Positions 8,867-17,892 of a stretch of 64,000 bases of DNA are shown here, in pieces. Source of the stretch: Ardenticatenaceae bacterium (lineage in GTDB: Bacteria > Chloroflexota > Anaerolineae > Promineifilales > Promineifilaceae); the NCBI GenBank assembly GCA_020634315.1, contig JACKBV010000014.1, forward strand, positions 1 to 64,000, read 5' to 3'. Below the pieces are notes generated by a model. The model saw nothing but the letters and a program-made list of their open reading frames with translations, searched no databases and had not been told where the DNA came from. Each line of letters starts with the position of its first letter. Positions within the stretch are counted from its first letter, which is position 1. A program made the translations under genes and the position numbers.

Positions 8867-9440
8867 ATAGCTGCTGTTCCAATACGGCCAGATCGGCCGG
8901 TTCCAAAACAGCACGCAATTGCTTAAAGGCGAGGCGCACACGGGACTGCGCGGTGGGGACGGGACATTTCAAGATGACGGACATCTCGCGGTAGGTGTGT
9001 CCGGCCCAATAGCGAAGCACAATGGCTTCTCGATATGGCGGCGGCAAGCTTTGCACGGCCTGCCACACCTGGCTGCGAATCTCGGAAACGGCCGTTTCCC
9101 CTTCCGGGTCCGGGTTAGGATCCGCCACATCCATCCCTTTTTGCAGCCACGCCGTCAGCGACAAACGCGGCAGCAACTTACGCCGCCGCTTATCACGGCA
9201 GCGACTCACCGTAATCGTATGCAGCCACGTACTAAAGCTGGCACGCCGCGCATCATAACGGTGAATATTCACCAGGGCATACGTCAACGCATCCTGCGCC
9301 GCCTCTTCCGCATCCGCAGCATGACCCAACAAGCCATACGCCAGCCGATAGGCTCGCCCCTGATGGGTGTTATATAAAAGCTCGGCGGCTCGCTCATCAC
9401 CCTGCCGCCAGCGTTCAATCAAAGCATCAACTTGTGTCAT
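8865..9440 (-). CDS. ECF-type RNA polymerase sigma factor
   Basis: This 191-residue protein shows region 2 (GDERAAELLYNTHQGRAYRLAYG, then AEEAAQDALTYALVNI, then FSTWLHTITVSRCRDKRRR) and region 4 (LPPPYREAIVLRYWAGHTYREM, followed by VPTAQSRVRLAFKQLR), the layout of ECF sigma factors. Region 4 recognises the -35 element. The anti-sigma gene begins 61 bases downstream on the same strand, forming a standard sigma/anti-sigma operon. There is no clear ribosome binding site; instead a perfect palindrome, TGCAGATCTGCA, sits just before the ATG, and ATTATA at 9472-9477 reads TATAAT on the minus strand. Confidence 0.92.
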   Translation of the reverse strand: MTQVDALIERWRQGDERAAELLYNTHQGRAYRLAYGLLGHAADAEEAAQDALTYALVNIHRYDARRASFSTWLHTITVSRCRDKRRRKLLPRLSLTAWLQKGMDVADPNPDPEGETAVSEIRSQVWQAVQSLPPPYREAIVLRYWAGHTYREMSVILKCPVPTAQSRVRLAFKQLRAVLEPADLAVLEQQL

Positions 9441-9443
9441 ATG

Positions 9444-9455
9444 TGCAGATCTGCA
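9444..9455. promoter_or_regulatory. Perfect 12-bp palindrome before the sigma-factor start
   Basis: TGCAGATCTGCA reads the same on both strands and lies three bases from the start codon of the ECF sigma gene, about 17 bases downstream of a minus-strand TATAAT (9472-9477). Its position would suit an operator or a translational hairpin. The binding protein is unknown. Confidence 0.4.
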
Positions 9456-9557
9456 AATGTGTCTTCATCTGATTATACGGCAGCACCCGCCAATTTGATC
9501 ACAAACAAATCCAAACACAACACAACAATGCAGCAATCCCCCTTTTTCAAACACAAA

Positions 9558-9586
9558 TTGGGGTTTCCGACAGTGGATGGTACAAT
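9558..9586 (+). promoter_or_regulatory. Probable promoter of asnS
   Basis: TTGGGG (9558-9563) and TACAAT (9581-9586) are separated by 17 bases, matching a housekeeping promoter. It would give a leader of about 110 bases before asnS. Confidence 0.5.
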
Positions 9587-9607
9587 TTGCCCGGTCGTCA
9601 CCATCAT

Positions 9608-9705
9608 TCATAATCGGCCATCCATGAGCTATACACCAATTGCTGAGCGCCGATTACCGATTACGACCGACCGACCACCGATTACCAAACACGGAGTAAC
9701 CAATG
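9608..9705. repeat. Intergenic (GGTAATCGGT)-type imperfect repeats
   Basis: Repeated fragments of CGATTACC / CGATTACG, with CCGACCGACC, fill the leader of asnS. On the other strand these read GGTAATCGGT. Related tracts occur at 8816-8866, 48945-48995 and 49445-49535, always between genes. Confidence 0.45.
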
Positions 9706-11040
9706 GCTACCGAAATTCGCATTGAAAATATTGCCGACTACGTCGGACAACAAGTAACCATCAAAGGCTGGCTTTACGCCAGCACACGCAAAGGCAAGCT
9801 TCTCTTTGCTCGCCTGCGCGATGGCACGGGCATCGTTCAGGGCGTCGCCTTCCGCCCCGACATTGGCGAAGAGTTGTTTGAAACCTTGAAACGACTGGGG
9901 CAAGAATCCTCGCTCATCGTCAGCGGCACAGTCCGCAACAACGACCGTGCTCCTGGCATTCCCGGTGGCTACGAAGTCGCCATCGAAGCCGTCGAAGTGC
10001 TGCAAGATGTCGTCGATTACCCCATCACCCCCAAAGAACACGGCGTTGATTTCCTCATGGATAACCGCCACCTCTGGCTGCGCTCCAGCCAACAATGGGC
10101 AGTTATGCGTGTGCGTGCCACAATCAAGCGGGCCATCATCGACTTCCTCGACAACCACGGCTTCCTCAACATAGACACGCCCATCATCACCCCCAGTGCC
10201 GCCGAAGGCACCAGCACCCTCTTTGAAGTGGACTACTTTGAGGAAAAAGCATATCTGGCACAAACAGGCCAGCTTTACAACGAAGCCAACATCATGGCCT
10301 TTAGCAAAGTGTACTGTTTTGGCCCCACCTTCCGCGCCGAAAAATCTAAAACACGCCGCCATCTGGCCGAATTCTGGATGGTAGAGCCAGAAATGGCCTT
10401 CTTCGACCTGGATGATTTAATGGCTTTCGAAGAAGAGTTTGTCAGCTATGTGGTGCAGACAACATTGGCCAAACGACGCCATGAACTGGAATTTCTGGGG
10501 CGCGATCTGAGCAAACTGGAAGCGATCACCGCCCCCTTCCCCCGCATCAGCTACGATGAAGCAGTCGAGCGCATTCTCGCTATCCGCGAGGCAACCACCG
10601 ATCCCGAACAAAAAGAGTTGTTAACCATTACCTGGGGTGATGACTTTGGCTCGCCACACGAAACGGAGTTGACCAAACAGTTTGACAAACCGGTGTTTGT
10701 CTATGGCTATCCCAGCCAGGTGAAGGCATTTTACATGGAGCCATGGCCGGGTCGCCCAGAAGTATGCAAGAGCGTAGACCTGCTGGCTCCCGAAGGGTAT
10801 GGCGAAATCATCGGCGGCAGCGAGCGCATGAGCGATCCTCAACTGCTCATTAACGCGATCAAGCGGCACGAGCTGCCAGTGGAACATTATCAATGGTACA
10901 TTGACCTGCGCCAATATGGCAGTGTGCCGCACAGCGGTTTTGGCCTGGGGTTGGAACGCACTGTCGCCTGGATTTGCGGCACGGAACACATCCGCCAGAC
11001 CAGTCCGTTCCCGCGCACACTGAACCGGCTGTATCCGTAA
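9703..11040 (+). CDS. asnS: Asparaginyl-tRNA synthetase
   Basis: The 445-residue protein has an N-terminal OB-fold anticodon-binding domain (about 1-110, with VTIKGWLYASTRKGKLLF) and a class II catalytic domain. Motif 2 is near FGPTFRAEKSKTRRHLAEFWMVEPEM and motif 3 is GFGLGLERTVAWI near the C-terminus. The length and the AEKSKTRRHL segment match AsnRS and not the longer bacterial AspRS. It attaches asparagine to tRNA-Asn in the cytoplasm. Notably, this conserved gene contains no ACGGCCGT site. It stands alone, with its own promoter upstream. Confidence 0.95.
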   Translation: MATEIRIENIADYVGQQVTIKGWLYASTRKGKLLFARLRDGTGIVQGVAFRPDIGEELFETLKRLGQESSLIVSGTVRNNDRAPGIPGGYEVAIEAVEVLQDVVDYPITPKEHGVDFLMDNRHLWLRSSQQWAVMRVRATIKRAIIDFLDNHGFLNIDTPIITPSAAEGTSTLFEVDYFEEKAYLAQTGQLYNEANIMAFSKVYCFGPTFRAEKSKTRRHLAEFWMVEPEMAFFDLDDLMAFEEEFVSYVVQTTLAKRRHELEFLGRDLSKLEAITAPFPRISYDEAVERILAIREATTDPEQKELLTITWGDDFGSPHETELTKQFDKPVFVYGYPSQVKAFYMEPWPGRPEVCKSVDLLAPEGYGEIIGGSERMSDPQLLINAIKRHELPVEHYQWYIDLRQYGSVPHSGFGLGLERTVAWICGTEHIRQTSPFPRTLNRLYP

Positions 11041-11047
11041 AACGAGA

Positions 11048-11094
11048 GTGCGATAGCGTGGTAGTGCAATAGTTGGACGATTGCGCTATCGCAC
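11048..11094. repeat. Inverted repeat after asnS, possible terminator
   Basis: Arms GTGCGATAGCG (11048-11058) and CGCTATCGCAC (11084-11094) are perfectly complementary over 11 bases and enclose 25 bases. There is no T-run after it. Related GTGCGATAG / GTGCAATAG words recur at about 11190-11212 in inverse orientation, so this may be a small intergenic repeat as well as a transcript end. Confidence 0.5.
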
Positions 11095-11202
11095 AAATAC
11101 ATCGTTCCTGTCGTGCCAGGAATCTTGGGCCTCGCAGGATTTGCGCCTATGTTATGTGCCTTACCTACGAACGAAGCACGGCCCAACCACCGCACTATCG
11201 CA

Positions 11203-11442
11203 CTATTGCACCACCGGATTCACAATATCCTGAATGACCAGAACCACAACCAACACAAGGATGAGGATGATCCCGGCACGATGAACGGCCGTTTCCAATC
11301 CCGCATCCACCCGTTTTCCCCGCACCACCTCAATCAACACAAATAAAATGCGCCCGCCGTCCAAGGCTGGCAGCGGCAGCAGCTTAAACAGCCGCAAAGC
11401 GGCTCGCCCCAACAACCACAGACCATGAGCCGCACGCAACAA
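11203..11442 (-). pseudogene. Remnant of an RseP-type site-2 protease (C-terminal end only)
   Basis: A minus-strand frame of 79 codons ends with LLPLPALDGGRILFVLIE, then VVRGKRVDAGLETAVHRAG and a hydrophobic helix. This is the C-terminal part of M50 membrane metalloproteases, in which LDGG carries the third zinc ligand. The N-terminal HExxH helix and the PDZ domain are absent, and the sequence upstream is not homologous. It is therefore a gene fragment, not a working protease. It contains one ACGGCCGT site, so the decay appears to postdate the spread of that motif. Neighbours on the plus side are also damaged. Confidence 0.7.
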
Positions 11443-11499
11443 ACCTCACCCTGACACACCTCCTGAAAACTGTATGGGTTATTTCCCCTCTGTAATCAG

Positions 11500-11529
11500 T
11501 TGACAAAACGCAAATAATCTGGATAAACG
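11500..11529 (+). promoter_or_regulatory. Possible promoter of the UMF1 transporter
   Basis: A perfect TTGACA (11500-11505) lies 18 bases from TAAACG (11524-11529), a weak -10. The gene starts at 11579 with AAAAAAGGAG in front of it. Confidence 0.35.
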
Positions 11530-11578
11530 TACACTATCATTTACCCAGTTATTCCACCACAAAAAAAGGAGACGCCCA

Positions 11579-12936
11579 ATGGCCACAAAAGCGGCACCGG
11601 CAGAAATAGTTGGTTCTATTGCTACGCGCAAAGAGCGCTGGGCCTGGTATCTGTACGATTTTGGCAATTCGGCATATGCAGCCGTCGTCTTATTGGCCGT
11701 TTACTCCGCCTATTTTCAGGGCGGTGTGACGGGAGCCGAAGGATCACGTTTATGGGGGTTGGCGGTGGGGATCGCCATGTTGGTTGTGGCGCTCACGTCG
11801 CCATTTTTAGGGGCAATTGCTGATTATTCCGGCTCAAAGAAACGCTTTTTGTTGTTTTACACAATTATGTCAGTGGTGTTTACAGCCGGACTATTTTTCG
11901 CCACGCCGGGGCAGGTTGCTATCGGCATGGGGTTTTTCATCCTGGCGGAAATTGGTTATCGCAGTGCCCAGGTTTTTTACAATGGCTTGCTGCCAGAAAT
12001 CGCCACTCCGGAAGAAATTGGGCGTGTCTCTGGCAATGGGTGGGCTATTGGCACGGCTGGCGGCGTGATCTGCCTGGTGCTGGTGCTGCCGCTCATTGTA
12101 TTGCAAGGGCAAGGGATTATCCCATTGGAGGAGAATCTGGTGATTCGGCTGACGTTGGTGATAACGGCCGTTTTCTTTGCCCTCTATATCCCCATCTTTC
12201 TCTGGCTGCCAGAGCGTGCGCAGCCCAAAACCCTACCCAAGGGGAAACCTACTTCAGCATCGCCGTACAACAACTGAGCCGCACCATCAAAACCGCCGGG
12301 CATTTCAAAGAGTTTGTCAAATACATGGTCGCCTTCCTGGTTTACAACGATGGCGTGATCATGGCGCTCGATTTTGCGGCAATCATTGGCGCAGTTTTGT
12401 TTGGGCTAACCCAACAAGACCTGATCATTTTTGTGATTTTGGTGCAAATCACCAACGTCATTGGCGCTTACGTGTTTGGCCTATGGGTCGACCGCCTGGG
12501 CGGCAAACAATCATTAACACTGTCCATTGGCCTCATGATTGCCGTGATCATCGCCATGTATTTTGCTCAAAACAGCACGCAATTTTTCATCATTGGGGCG
12601 GTAGCCGGGTTTGCTATGGCGGGCACACAATCTGTGAGCCGCACCATGGTGGGCATATTCAGTCCAGCAGGGCAAAGCGCCGAGTTTTATGGCTTTTTTG
12701 CCGTTGCCGGACGCACTTCCTCTTTCATTGGGCCAACAGTTTATGGGTTGTTAGCCGCAGGTGCAGCCACATGGTTTGAGGGACGCGGAGAAACGGCCGT
12801 TATCGCCGAACAAATGGGACAGCGCCTGGCTATCCTCTCCATTGGCCTCTTCTTACTGGTTGGGTTGGGGCTGCTTGCGCTGGTCAACGAGCAAAAAGCT
12901 CGTGCCGCAGCGCGCACCCAGATAACACACCGATAA
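11579..12936 (+). pseudogene. UMF1-family MFS transporter, frameshifted once
   Basis: The first 11579-12240 encode WAWYLYDFGNSAYAAVVLL and following membrane helices of the UMF1 (Atg22-like) major facilitator family. The second half, in the next frame to 12936, begins with FSIAVQQLSRTIKTAGHFKEF and carries the remaining helices. The break is at ACCCAAGGGG (about 12235-12245): adding one C would restore LP-QGETYF. So either one base has been lost from a C-run in nature or the assembly is wrong there. Intact, the protein would be about 450 residues with 12 helices. AAAAAAGGAG precedes the ATG. The stop codon is two bases from the next start. Confidence 0.8.
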
Positions 12937-12938
12937 CC

Positions 12939-15759
12939 ATGCACTTATCGCTCTCCTTATTGGGCAAGTTTCAGGCAGTGCTCGATGGTGAGCCGCTGCC
13001 TGAATCTCGCTCCAAAAAAATCGAAGCGCTGCTGATTTACCTCGTCATGGAAAGGCAGCAGGCGCATCGCCGCGAATCGTTAGTCGGTTTGTTCTTCCCC
13101 GACATGACCGACGAAGATGCCCGCACCAATTTGCGCCAGACGTTACGTCGGTTAAGCAAAACCTTGCAAAGCGAGACGACAACGCCCTCGTTTTTACGGC
13201 AGCAACGCGAATCCTTGCAATTTAACGTGGAAAGCGATTACCACTTAGATGTTGCCGAATTCGAAACGCTGATTGCCGGTTGTGCTCAACACCGACCACA
13301 AGCCAACCAGTTGTGCGCAGATTGCATCCGGCAGTTCCAACAAGCGGTGATGCTCTATACAGGCCCATTCCTGGATGACTTTTTCCTCGAAGATTGCCCC
13401 GCTTTTGAAAATTGGCTGCAACTCCAGCGCACGCGCCTGGAATATCGAGCGCACGCGCTGGTGGAAGCGTTGTCTTCTTACCACGAAAGGCGCGGCGAGT
13501 ATGCGCTGGCTGTTTTTATGCGCGGCGACGGCTGGAAATGAATCCCTGGAGCGAGGAAGCAACACGCCAGGTGATGCGTTTATTGGCTTACCAGGGGCAG
13601 CGCAATGTCGCCCTGGCCCATTACAACGCATTCCGCGACCTGATACGACAGGGAATTGGGCGTGGAGTTGATGCCGGAAACAGCCGTTTTGCGAGACCAG
13701 ATCGCCCTTGTTGGCGAGAAACGGCCGCACAACCTCACCTTGCCAGATACCAGCTTCATCGGCCGCGCCGAAGAACTGGCACAAATTCATCAACACCTGA
13801 TTAACGCCCAAAGAAAACTGCTCACCCTGATCGGCATGGGCGGCATCGGCAAAACACGCCTCGCCCTCGAAGCAGGCCCATCGCGCCGGCAGCCCAATTC
13901 ATCGGCCCCTTCATGCACGGCATCTTCTTCGTGCCACTGGCACCGATCACCGATGTCGATGGGCCAACCAGCATCATCACAGCAATTGCCGACGCTATCG
14001 GCCTCACCTTCTCTGGCTCGCAAACGCCACAACAGCAGTTGTTAACCTACTTACAACAAAAAACCTTGCTCCTCATCCTCGACAACTTTGAACACCTGGT
14101 TGTGCCCGGACGGGAATTGGTGCAGAGCATCATGCAGCAAGCCCCCACCGTGCAACTGCTGCTCACCTCGCGCGAACGGCTGCACCTGGATGGCGAATGG
14201 GTTTTAGACATTGGCGGATTATCTGTCCCGCCCAATGCCGATGACATGTCGTCACTGGATATGTATCAGGCGGTGCAGCTCTTTACGGAGCGTGCCCGGC
14301 GCGTTGATGCCCGTTTTAGCCTGGACACGCGGAATCCGCGCGAACGTGCGGCCGTTGTCAAGGTATGCCAGCTTGTGCAAGGAATGCCGCTGGCAATTGA
14401 ACTGGCAACAGCCTGGGTTCATGTCCTCACCTGCCAGGAAATCGCGCAAGAAATTGCCCGCAACCTCGATTTGCTGGCAAGCAACATGTACGATCTGCCA
14501 ACACGACATCGCAGCATTCGCGCTGTGTTTGACCACTCCTGGCAATTACTCCCGGAAACGGAACAACAAACATTGGCTCAATTAGCCATCTTTCGTGGGG
14601 GGTTTGATCGTCATGCCGCAGCTATTGTGGCTGGCGCTTCCCTTTCCCATCTGGCAGCTTTGCTGGACAAATCTTTTCTACACCGCACACAAGATAACAC
14701 GTTCAGTATGCGCTATGACTTTCAGGAAGTGCTGCGCCAATATGCCATCGCCCATCTCACGGAGCAGGATTTGCGTGCCTTGCGCCATCGCCATGCCGCC
14801 TATTACACACAATTTCTGGCTGACCACACCGCCATTTTACCCGGCATCAACCAGCAGCAAGCGCTGGCTGATGTGCGCCAGGAGATTGAGAATTGTCGCG
14901 CGGCATGGCAATGGGCGGTGCAGCAAGGGCAAAGCGATTGGCTTCAGGCGGCGTTTGTCGGGCTGGCTACTTATTATGAGATGCGTAACTGGTTCCAGGA
15001 AGGGTCAGACACTTTTATGGGAGCCTATGAATATTTGTTGCAACAACTGTGGGAGAACGCCCAACCGAACGACAGCGCGGTATCTTGTTAGCCCAATTGC
15101 AGGCATGGGCAGGATGGTTTTCGTTCCACTTGGGGCAGTTCGCGGAAAGCGCAGAGATATTGCATGCCAGTCTGGAACAATTGCAATGTTGGCAAGCTGA
15201 TGCGGAATCTGTGTTTACGCTGAATTATTTGGGTGCGGTGACACGATATTTGGGGGATGTGGATACGGCCGTTACCCATCTCAACACCGCCCTCACCATC
15301 GCCCGCCAAAACAACGATCAATTTGGCACCAGCGTTGCCCTAAACAACCTGGGGCTAATCGCCTCGCAGCAGACAGAATATGAGCAGGCACGCACGCTGT
15401 GCCAGGAAAGCCTGACCATCAAACGCGCCATTGGCGACCGTTGGGGCACAGCCATCTCCCTCACCTACCTTGGCCGCATTGCCCAGGCTACCGGCGAACA
15501 TCAAAAAGCGCACGAATATTTCCAAGAGAGTTTGACAATCAGCGAAAGCGTCGGCGACCGTCGCTGGCAAGCCTTCGCTTTGCGCAATTTAGGCAATGCC
15601 GCCCACGCCTTAGGGCAGGATGACAATGCCCGCCGTTACTACGAACAAAGCCTCGCCATATTCCGCACCATCGGCAATCAGGCAGAGGCGGAACGGACGC
15701 TCAGCCGTTGGCGTGAACTGCTGCCTCCCCCAGAACCCACAAACGGTATAAACCTCTAA
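12939..15759 (+). pseudogene. BTAD/NB-ARC/TPR transcriptional regulator broken by four single-base indels
   Basis: Joined across frames, this encodes a regulator with an OmpR-like winged helix and BTAD domain (LSLSLLGKFQAVLDGEPLP onward), an NB-ARC ATPase (P-loop LIGMGGIGKTRLA; LLLILDNFEHLV; LLLTSRERL) and C-terminal TPRs. The intact relative is at 27942-31391. Breaks: a T lost from a T5 run at 13513-13517, an extra G at 13651-13653, a base lost near 13875-13885, and an A lost near 15063. Each is repaired by one base, and the protein pattern resumes at once. Four events in 2.8 kb suggest real decay, but all sit at short runs, so sequencing error is possible. The last piece has clear TPR repeats. 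Confidence 0.8.
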
Positions 15760-16332
15760 CTATCTTTCTACCCACGTCCAACGCTGCCGTCGCACCGGGT
15801 CGCCATGAGCAAATGCCAGATTATCACACCAGAAATCTTCGTCTGGCAGCCCATCGACCACTGCCTCGATGCGGTGAATGGTATATTGGGTGGGCAGCCC
15901 AGGGTACGAAGGAGAATCAAGCTCCCGCTGTCGCTGCCAATGTGTTTGCGGCAGCAGCGTGATCGCTTCGGGCGAAACCTGTAGCTCCTCGCGCAGTCCG
16001 CGCAAAGCAGCCAGCAGTATATCTTCATCAGGTCGCATCTTCTCCGACGGTGGAATGCGCCGCTGCCGCCGTGTGCCGTCGCCCAACTCTTGCTCCGCCT
16101 CAATGAGCCGTTTGCCATCACGCTCAATGATCACTTCCGCCAGGTGAATTGAGCGCAGCGGCGGATCGTCTTGCAAAAAGCAGTCGCCACACTGCAACTC
16201 CTCCCACAAATCCGCGATACGTTTCGCGCCATTGCCCCCCCACGCATCTATATCAATTTTTTTGGCACGCAGCCATGCCTCTAACGCCGCTTGCGACTCA
16301 AATTGCAAAAACTCCTGTTTGCTCTGATTCAT
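15760..16332 (-). CDS. NUDIX-like protein
   Basis: The 190-residue product has a segment MRPDEDILLAALRGLREELQV at about 105-125 that fits the NUDIX box core R-E-x-x-E-E, after a Ser-Glu-Lys region that replaces the usual Gly. NUDIX enzymes hydrolyse nucleoside diphosphates linked to another moiety. The rest, including an N-terminal helix rich in acidic residues and a C-terminal WTWVE tail, gives no further hint. The Gly at the start of the box is not obvious, so catalytic activity is uncertain. It converges with the broken regulator and ends next to its stop. Confidence 0.6.
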   Translation of the reverse strand: MNQSKQEFLQFESQAALEAWLRAKKIDIDAWGGNGAKRIADLWEELQCGDCFLQDDPPLRSIHLAEVIIERDGKRLIEAEQELGDGTRRQRRIPPSEKMRPDEDILLAALRGLREELQVSPEAITLLPQTHWQRQRELDSPSYPGLPTQYTIHRIEAVVDGLPDEDFWCDNLAFAHGDPVRRQRWTWVER

Positions 16333-16364
16333 GCTATAAAAACCTGCCTTGGAAAAATTATTTG

Positions 16365-17543
16365 TTAATCTGCATTTGCTGCCGATGGCATGCTCTGCTG
16401 CAAATAAGCATCGTACTGCGCAAGACCTTGCGCGAAATCAACACGGCCGAATCCCCAGCGCACAAACTGCGCCGCATAATCAATATATTCGCCCGGCAGC
16501 AGCAGCACGCCAGCTTCGCGAGCCAGCGTATGGCAATATGCAGTGACAGCAGGCGTGTGCAGTTCTACCAATGCCACCGACCCCGCTTGCGGGCGACGCC
16601 AGGTAAACAAGCCGGGCCAACGCGCAAAAAAGGAATCGGCCGTTTCCAGATTCGTCTCAATAATATGCCGATTACGCGCTGTCAACTGTGCCTGCGCACG
16701 AAGCCCGGCCAGCGCCAGGAATTCGCTTGGGCTGGGCGGGCAAATGGTCGTGTAATGTTTCCAGTTGATGAAATCGGCACGCAGCTGCGCATCGCGCAGC
16801 ACCAGCCAGCCAGAGCGCAGCCCCGGTAAACCATGCACTTTTGATAAACCGGCCAAAACGATGGCCTTCTCGTAGCGGGTCACGGCCGATGGCAGCGTCT
16901 CGCGTCCGCCCAATTCCAAACCGCGATACATTTCGTCGCAAAAGAGCCAGACATCATGTTTTTGCGCTAAGGCGATGATTGCCTCAAATTCCTCTGCGCC
17001 TGGCAATAAGCCGGTCGGGTTGTGGGGAAAATTGACGATCAACAGTTTTGCGCCAGCTGCCAGGAGGCGATCCAGCTCGTCTAAATCGAGCTGCCAGCCA
17101 ACGGCCGTTGCCTGAATTTGCCAACGACTGACGTTGCCACTGACGTGCTCGGCCACGTTGAGCAAGGAGTTGTATGCCGGTGTCAGCACCACGACATGGT
17201 CGCCCGGTTCCAACAAGGTGCGCATTAACAGGTAAATCCCTTCTTCTGGCGCAGTCAGGACAACGATGTCGGCGGCGGTGACGGGAAGGGCGTTGGGGGA
17301 TTGGGGTTCGATACGGCCGTTTCCAGCCCCATATTGCGCAGCAATCAACGCACGCAGGTCAGAACTCCCCTGCGAATCGGTGTAATGCAAGCGCAAATCT
17401 CCCAATTCAGACAGCGACATCTCAGCCAGGCGCAGCAGCTCCGCCACCGTCATCGTTTCGCAATCCGACGCGCACAACAGATAGGGAGTCGAAAATTCAT
17501 ATTCCGCAAAAAATTGTTCAATGGCAAACGGTGCAATTTGCAT
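16365..17543 (-). CDS. PLP-dependent aminotransferase, class I/II
   Basis: The start at 17543 (MQIAPFAIEQFF) is chosen because AAGGAG stands just before it; a longer frame upstream lacks such a site. The 392 residues follow fold type I: LTAPEEGIYLLMRTLL (cofactor phosphate region), VVLTPAYNSLL, VNFPHNPTG, CDEMYRGLEL, and the Schiff-base lysine in GLSKVHGLPGLRSGW. The Asn-Pro-Thr-Gly and Asp-Glu-Met-Tyr motifs match aspartate/tyrosine-type aminotransferases. The substrate is not predictable. It may share a transcript with the NUDIX-like gene 32 bases downstream. Confidence 0.9.
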   Translation of the reverse strand: MQIAPFAIEQFFAEYEFSTPYLLCASDCETMTVAELLRLAEMSLSELGDLRLHYTDSQGSSDLRALIAAQYGAGNGRIEPQSPNALPVTAADIVVLTAPEEGIYLLMRTLLEPGDHVVVLTPAYNSLLNVAEHVSGNVSRWQIQATAVGWQLDLDELDRLLAAGAKLLIVNFPHNPTGLLPGAEEFEAIIALAQKHDVWLFCDEMYRGLELGGRETLPSAVTRYEKAIVLAGLSKVHGLPGLRSGWLVLRDAQLRADFINWKHYTTICPPSPSEFLALAGLRAQAQLTARNRHIIETNLETADSFFARWPGLFTWRRPQAGSVALVELHTPAVTAYCHTLAREAGVLLLPGEYIDYAAQFVRWGFGRVDFAQGLAQYDAYLQQSMPSAANAD

Positions 17544-17596
17544 ATCTACTCCTTGGGGAGACCGGCGGCTGCCGACCACCATGAATGAAAATCGTA

Positions 17597-17636
17597 GGTC
17601 GGATTGCTAATCCGACCATCGGATTAACAATCCGAT
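17597..17636. repeat. Two adjacent small hairpins in the intergenic space
   Basis: GGTCGGATT-GCT-AATCCGACC (17597-17617) is a perfect inverted repeat and is directly followed by ATCGGATT-AAC-AATCCGAT (17618-17636), a second one sharing the CGGATT/AATCCG core. They look like a small palindromic repeat family. Confidence 0.6.
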
Positions 17637-17675
17637 TTACGAAAGAGACGATATGAGCGCAAGCTCAACTCTATG

Positions 17676-17815
17676 AATGAAAACCAACCTCCCGGAGGTT
17701 ATCAATGAAAGGCTCGCTGCATGAAACAAACCTCCGGGAGGCTATTAATGAAAACCAACCTCCCGGAGGTTATCAATGAAAGGCTCGCCGCATGAAACAA
17801 ACCTCCGGGAGGCTG
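17676..17815. repeat. Two tandem copies of a 71-bp unit with CCTCCGGGAGG hairpins
   Basis: The unit starts AATGAAAACCAACCTCCCGG at 17676 and again at 17747, a period of 71 bases with only a few differences. Each unit carries both CCTCCCGGAGG and CCTCCGGGAGG, so the strand can fold in several ways, and both contain ATGAAACAAACC and ATCAATGAAAGG. It lies in the 349-base space between divergent genes. No coding function is apparent. Confidence 0.7.
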
Positions 17816-17880
17816 GTTGCGAAGGGGAATGGATTAAAGATCATCCCCGCTTTTTATTATTCTTGTGAGTCATCCCCCCG

Positions 17881-17886
17881 TATAAT
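17881..17886 (+). promoter_or_regulatory. TATAAT directly before the PfkB start, possible leaderless gene
   Basis: A perfect TATAAT ends six bases before the ATG at 17893 and there is no ribosome binding site. A transcript starting about seven bases after the -10 would begin at or next to the start codon. The -35 is not clear. Confidence 0.4.
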
Positions 17887-17892
17887 AACGTC

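Noticed and set aside
11203..11442. Working RseP protease
   Set aside because: Only the LDGG end remains; the HExxH part is absent.
17676..17815. CRISPR array
   Set aside because: Only two units with no variable spacers and no cas genes nearby.
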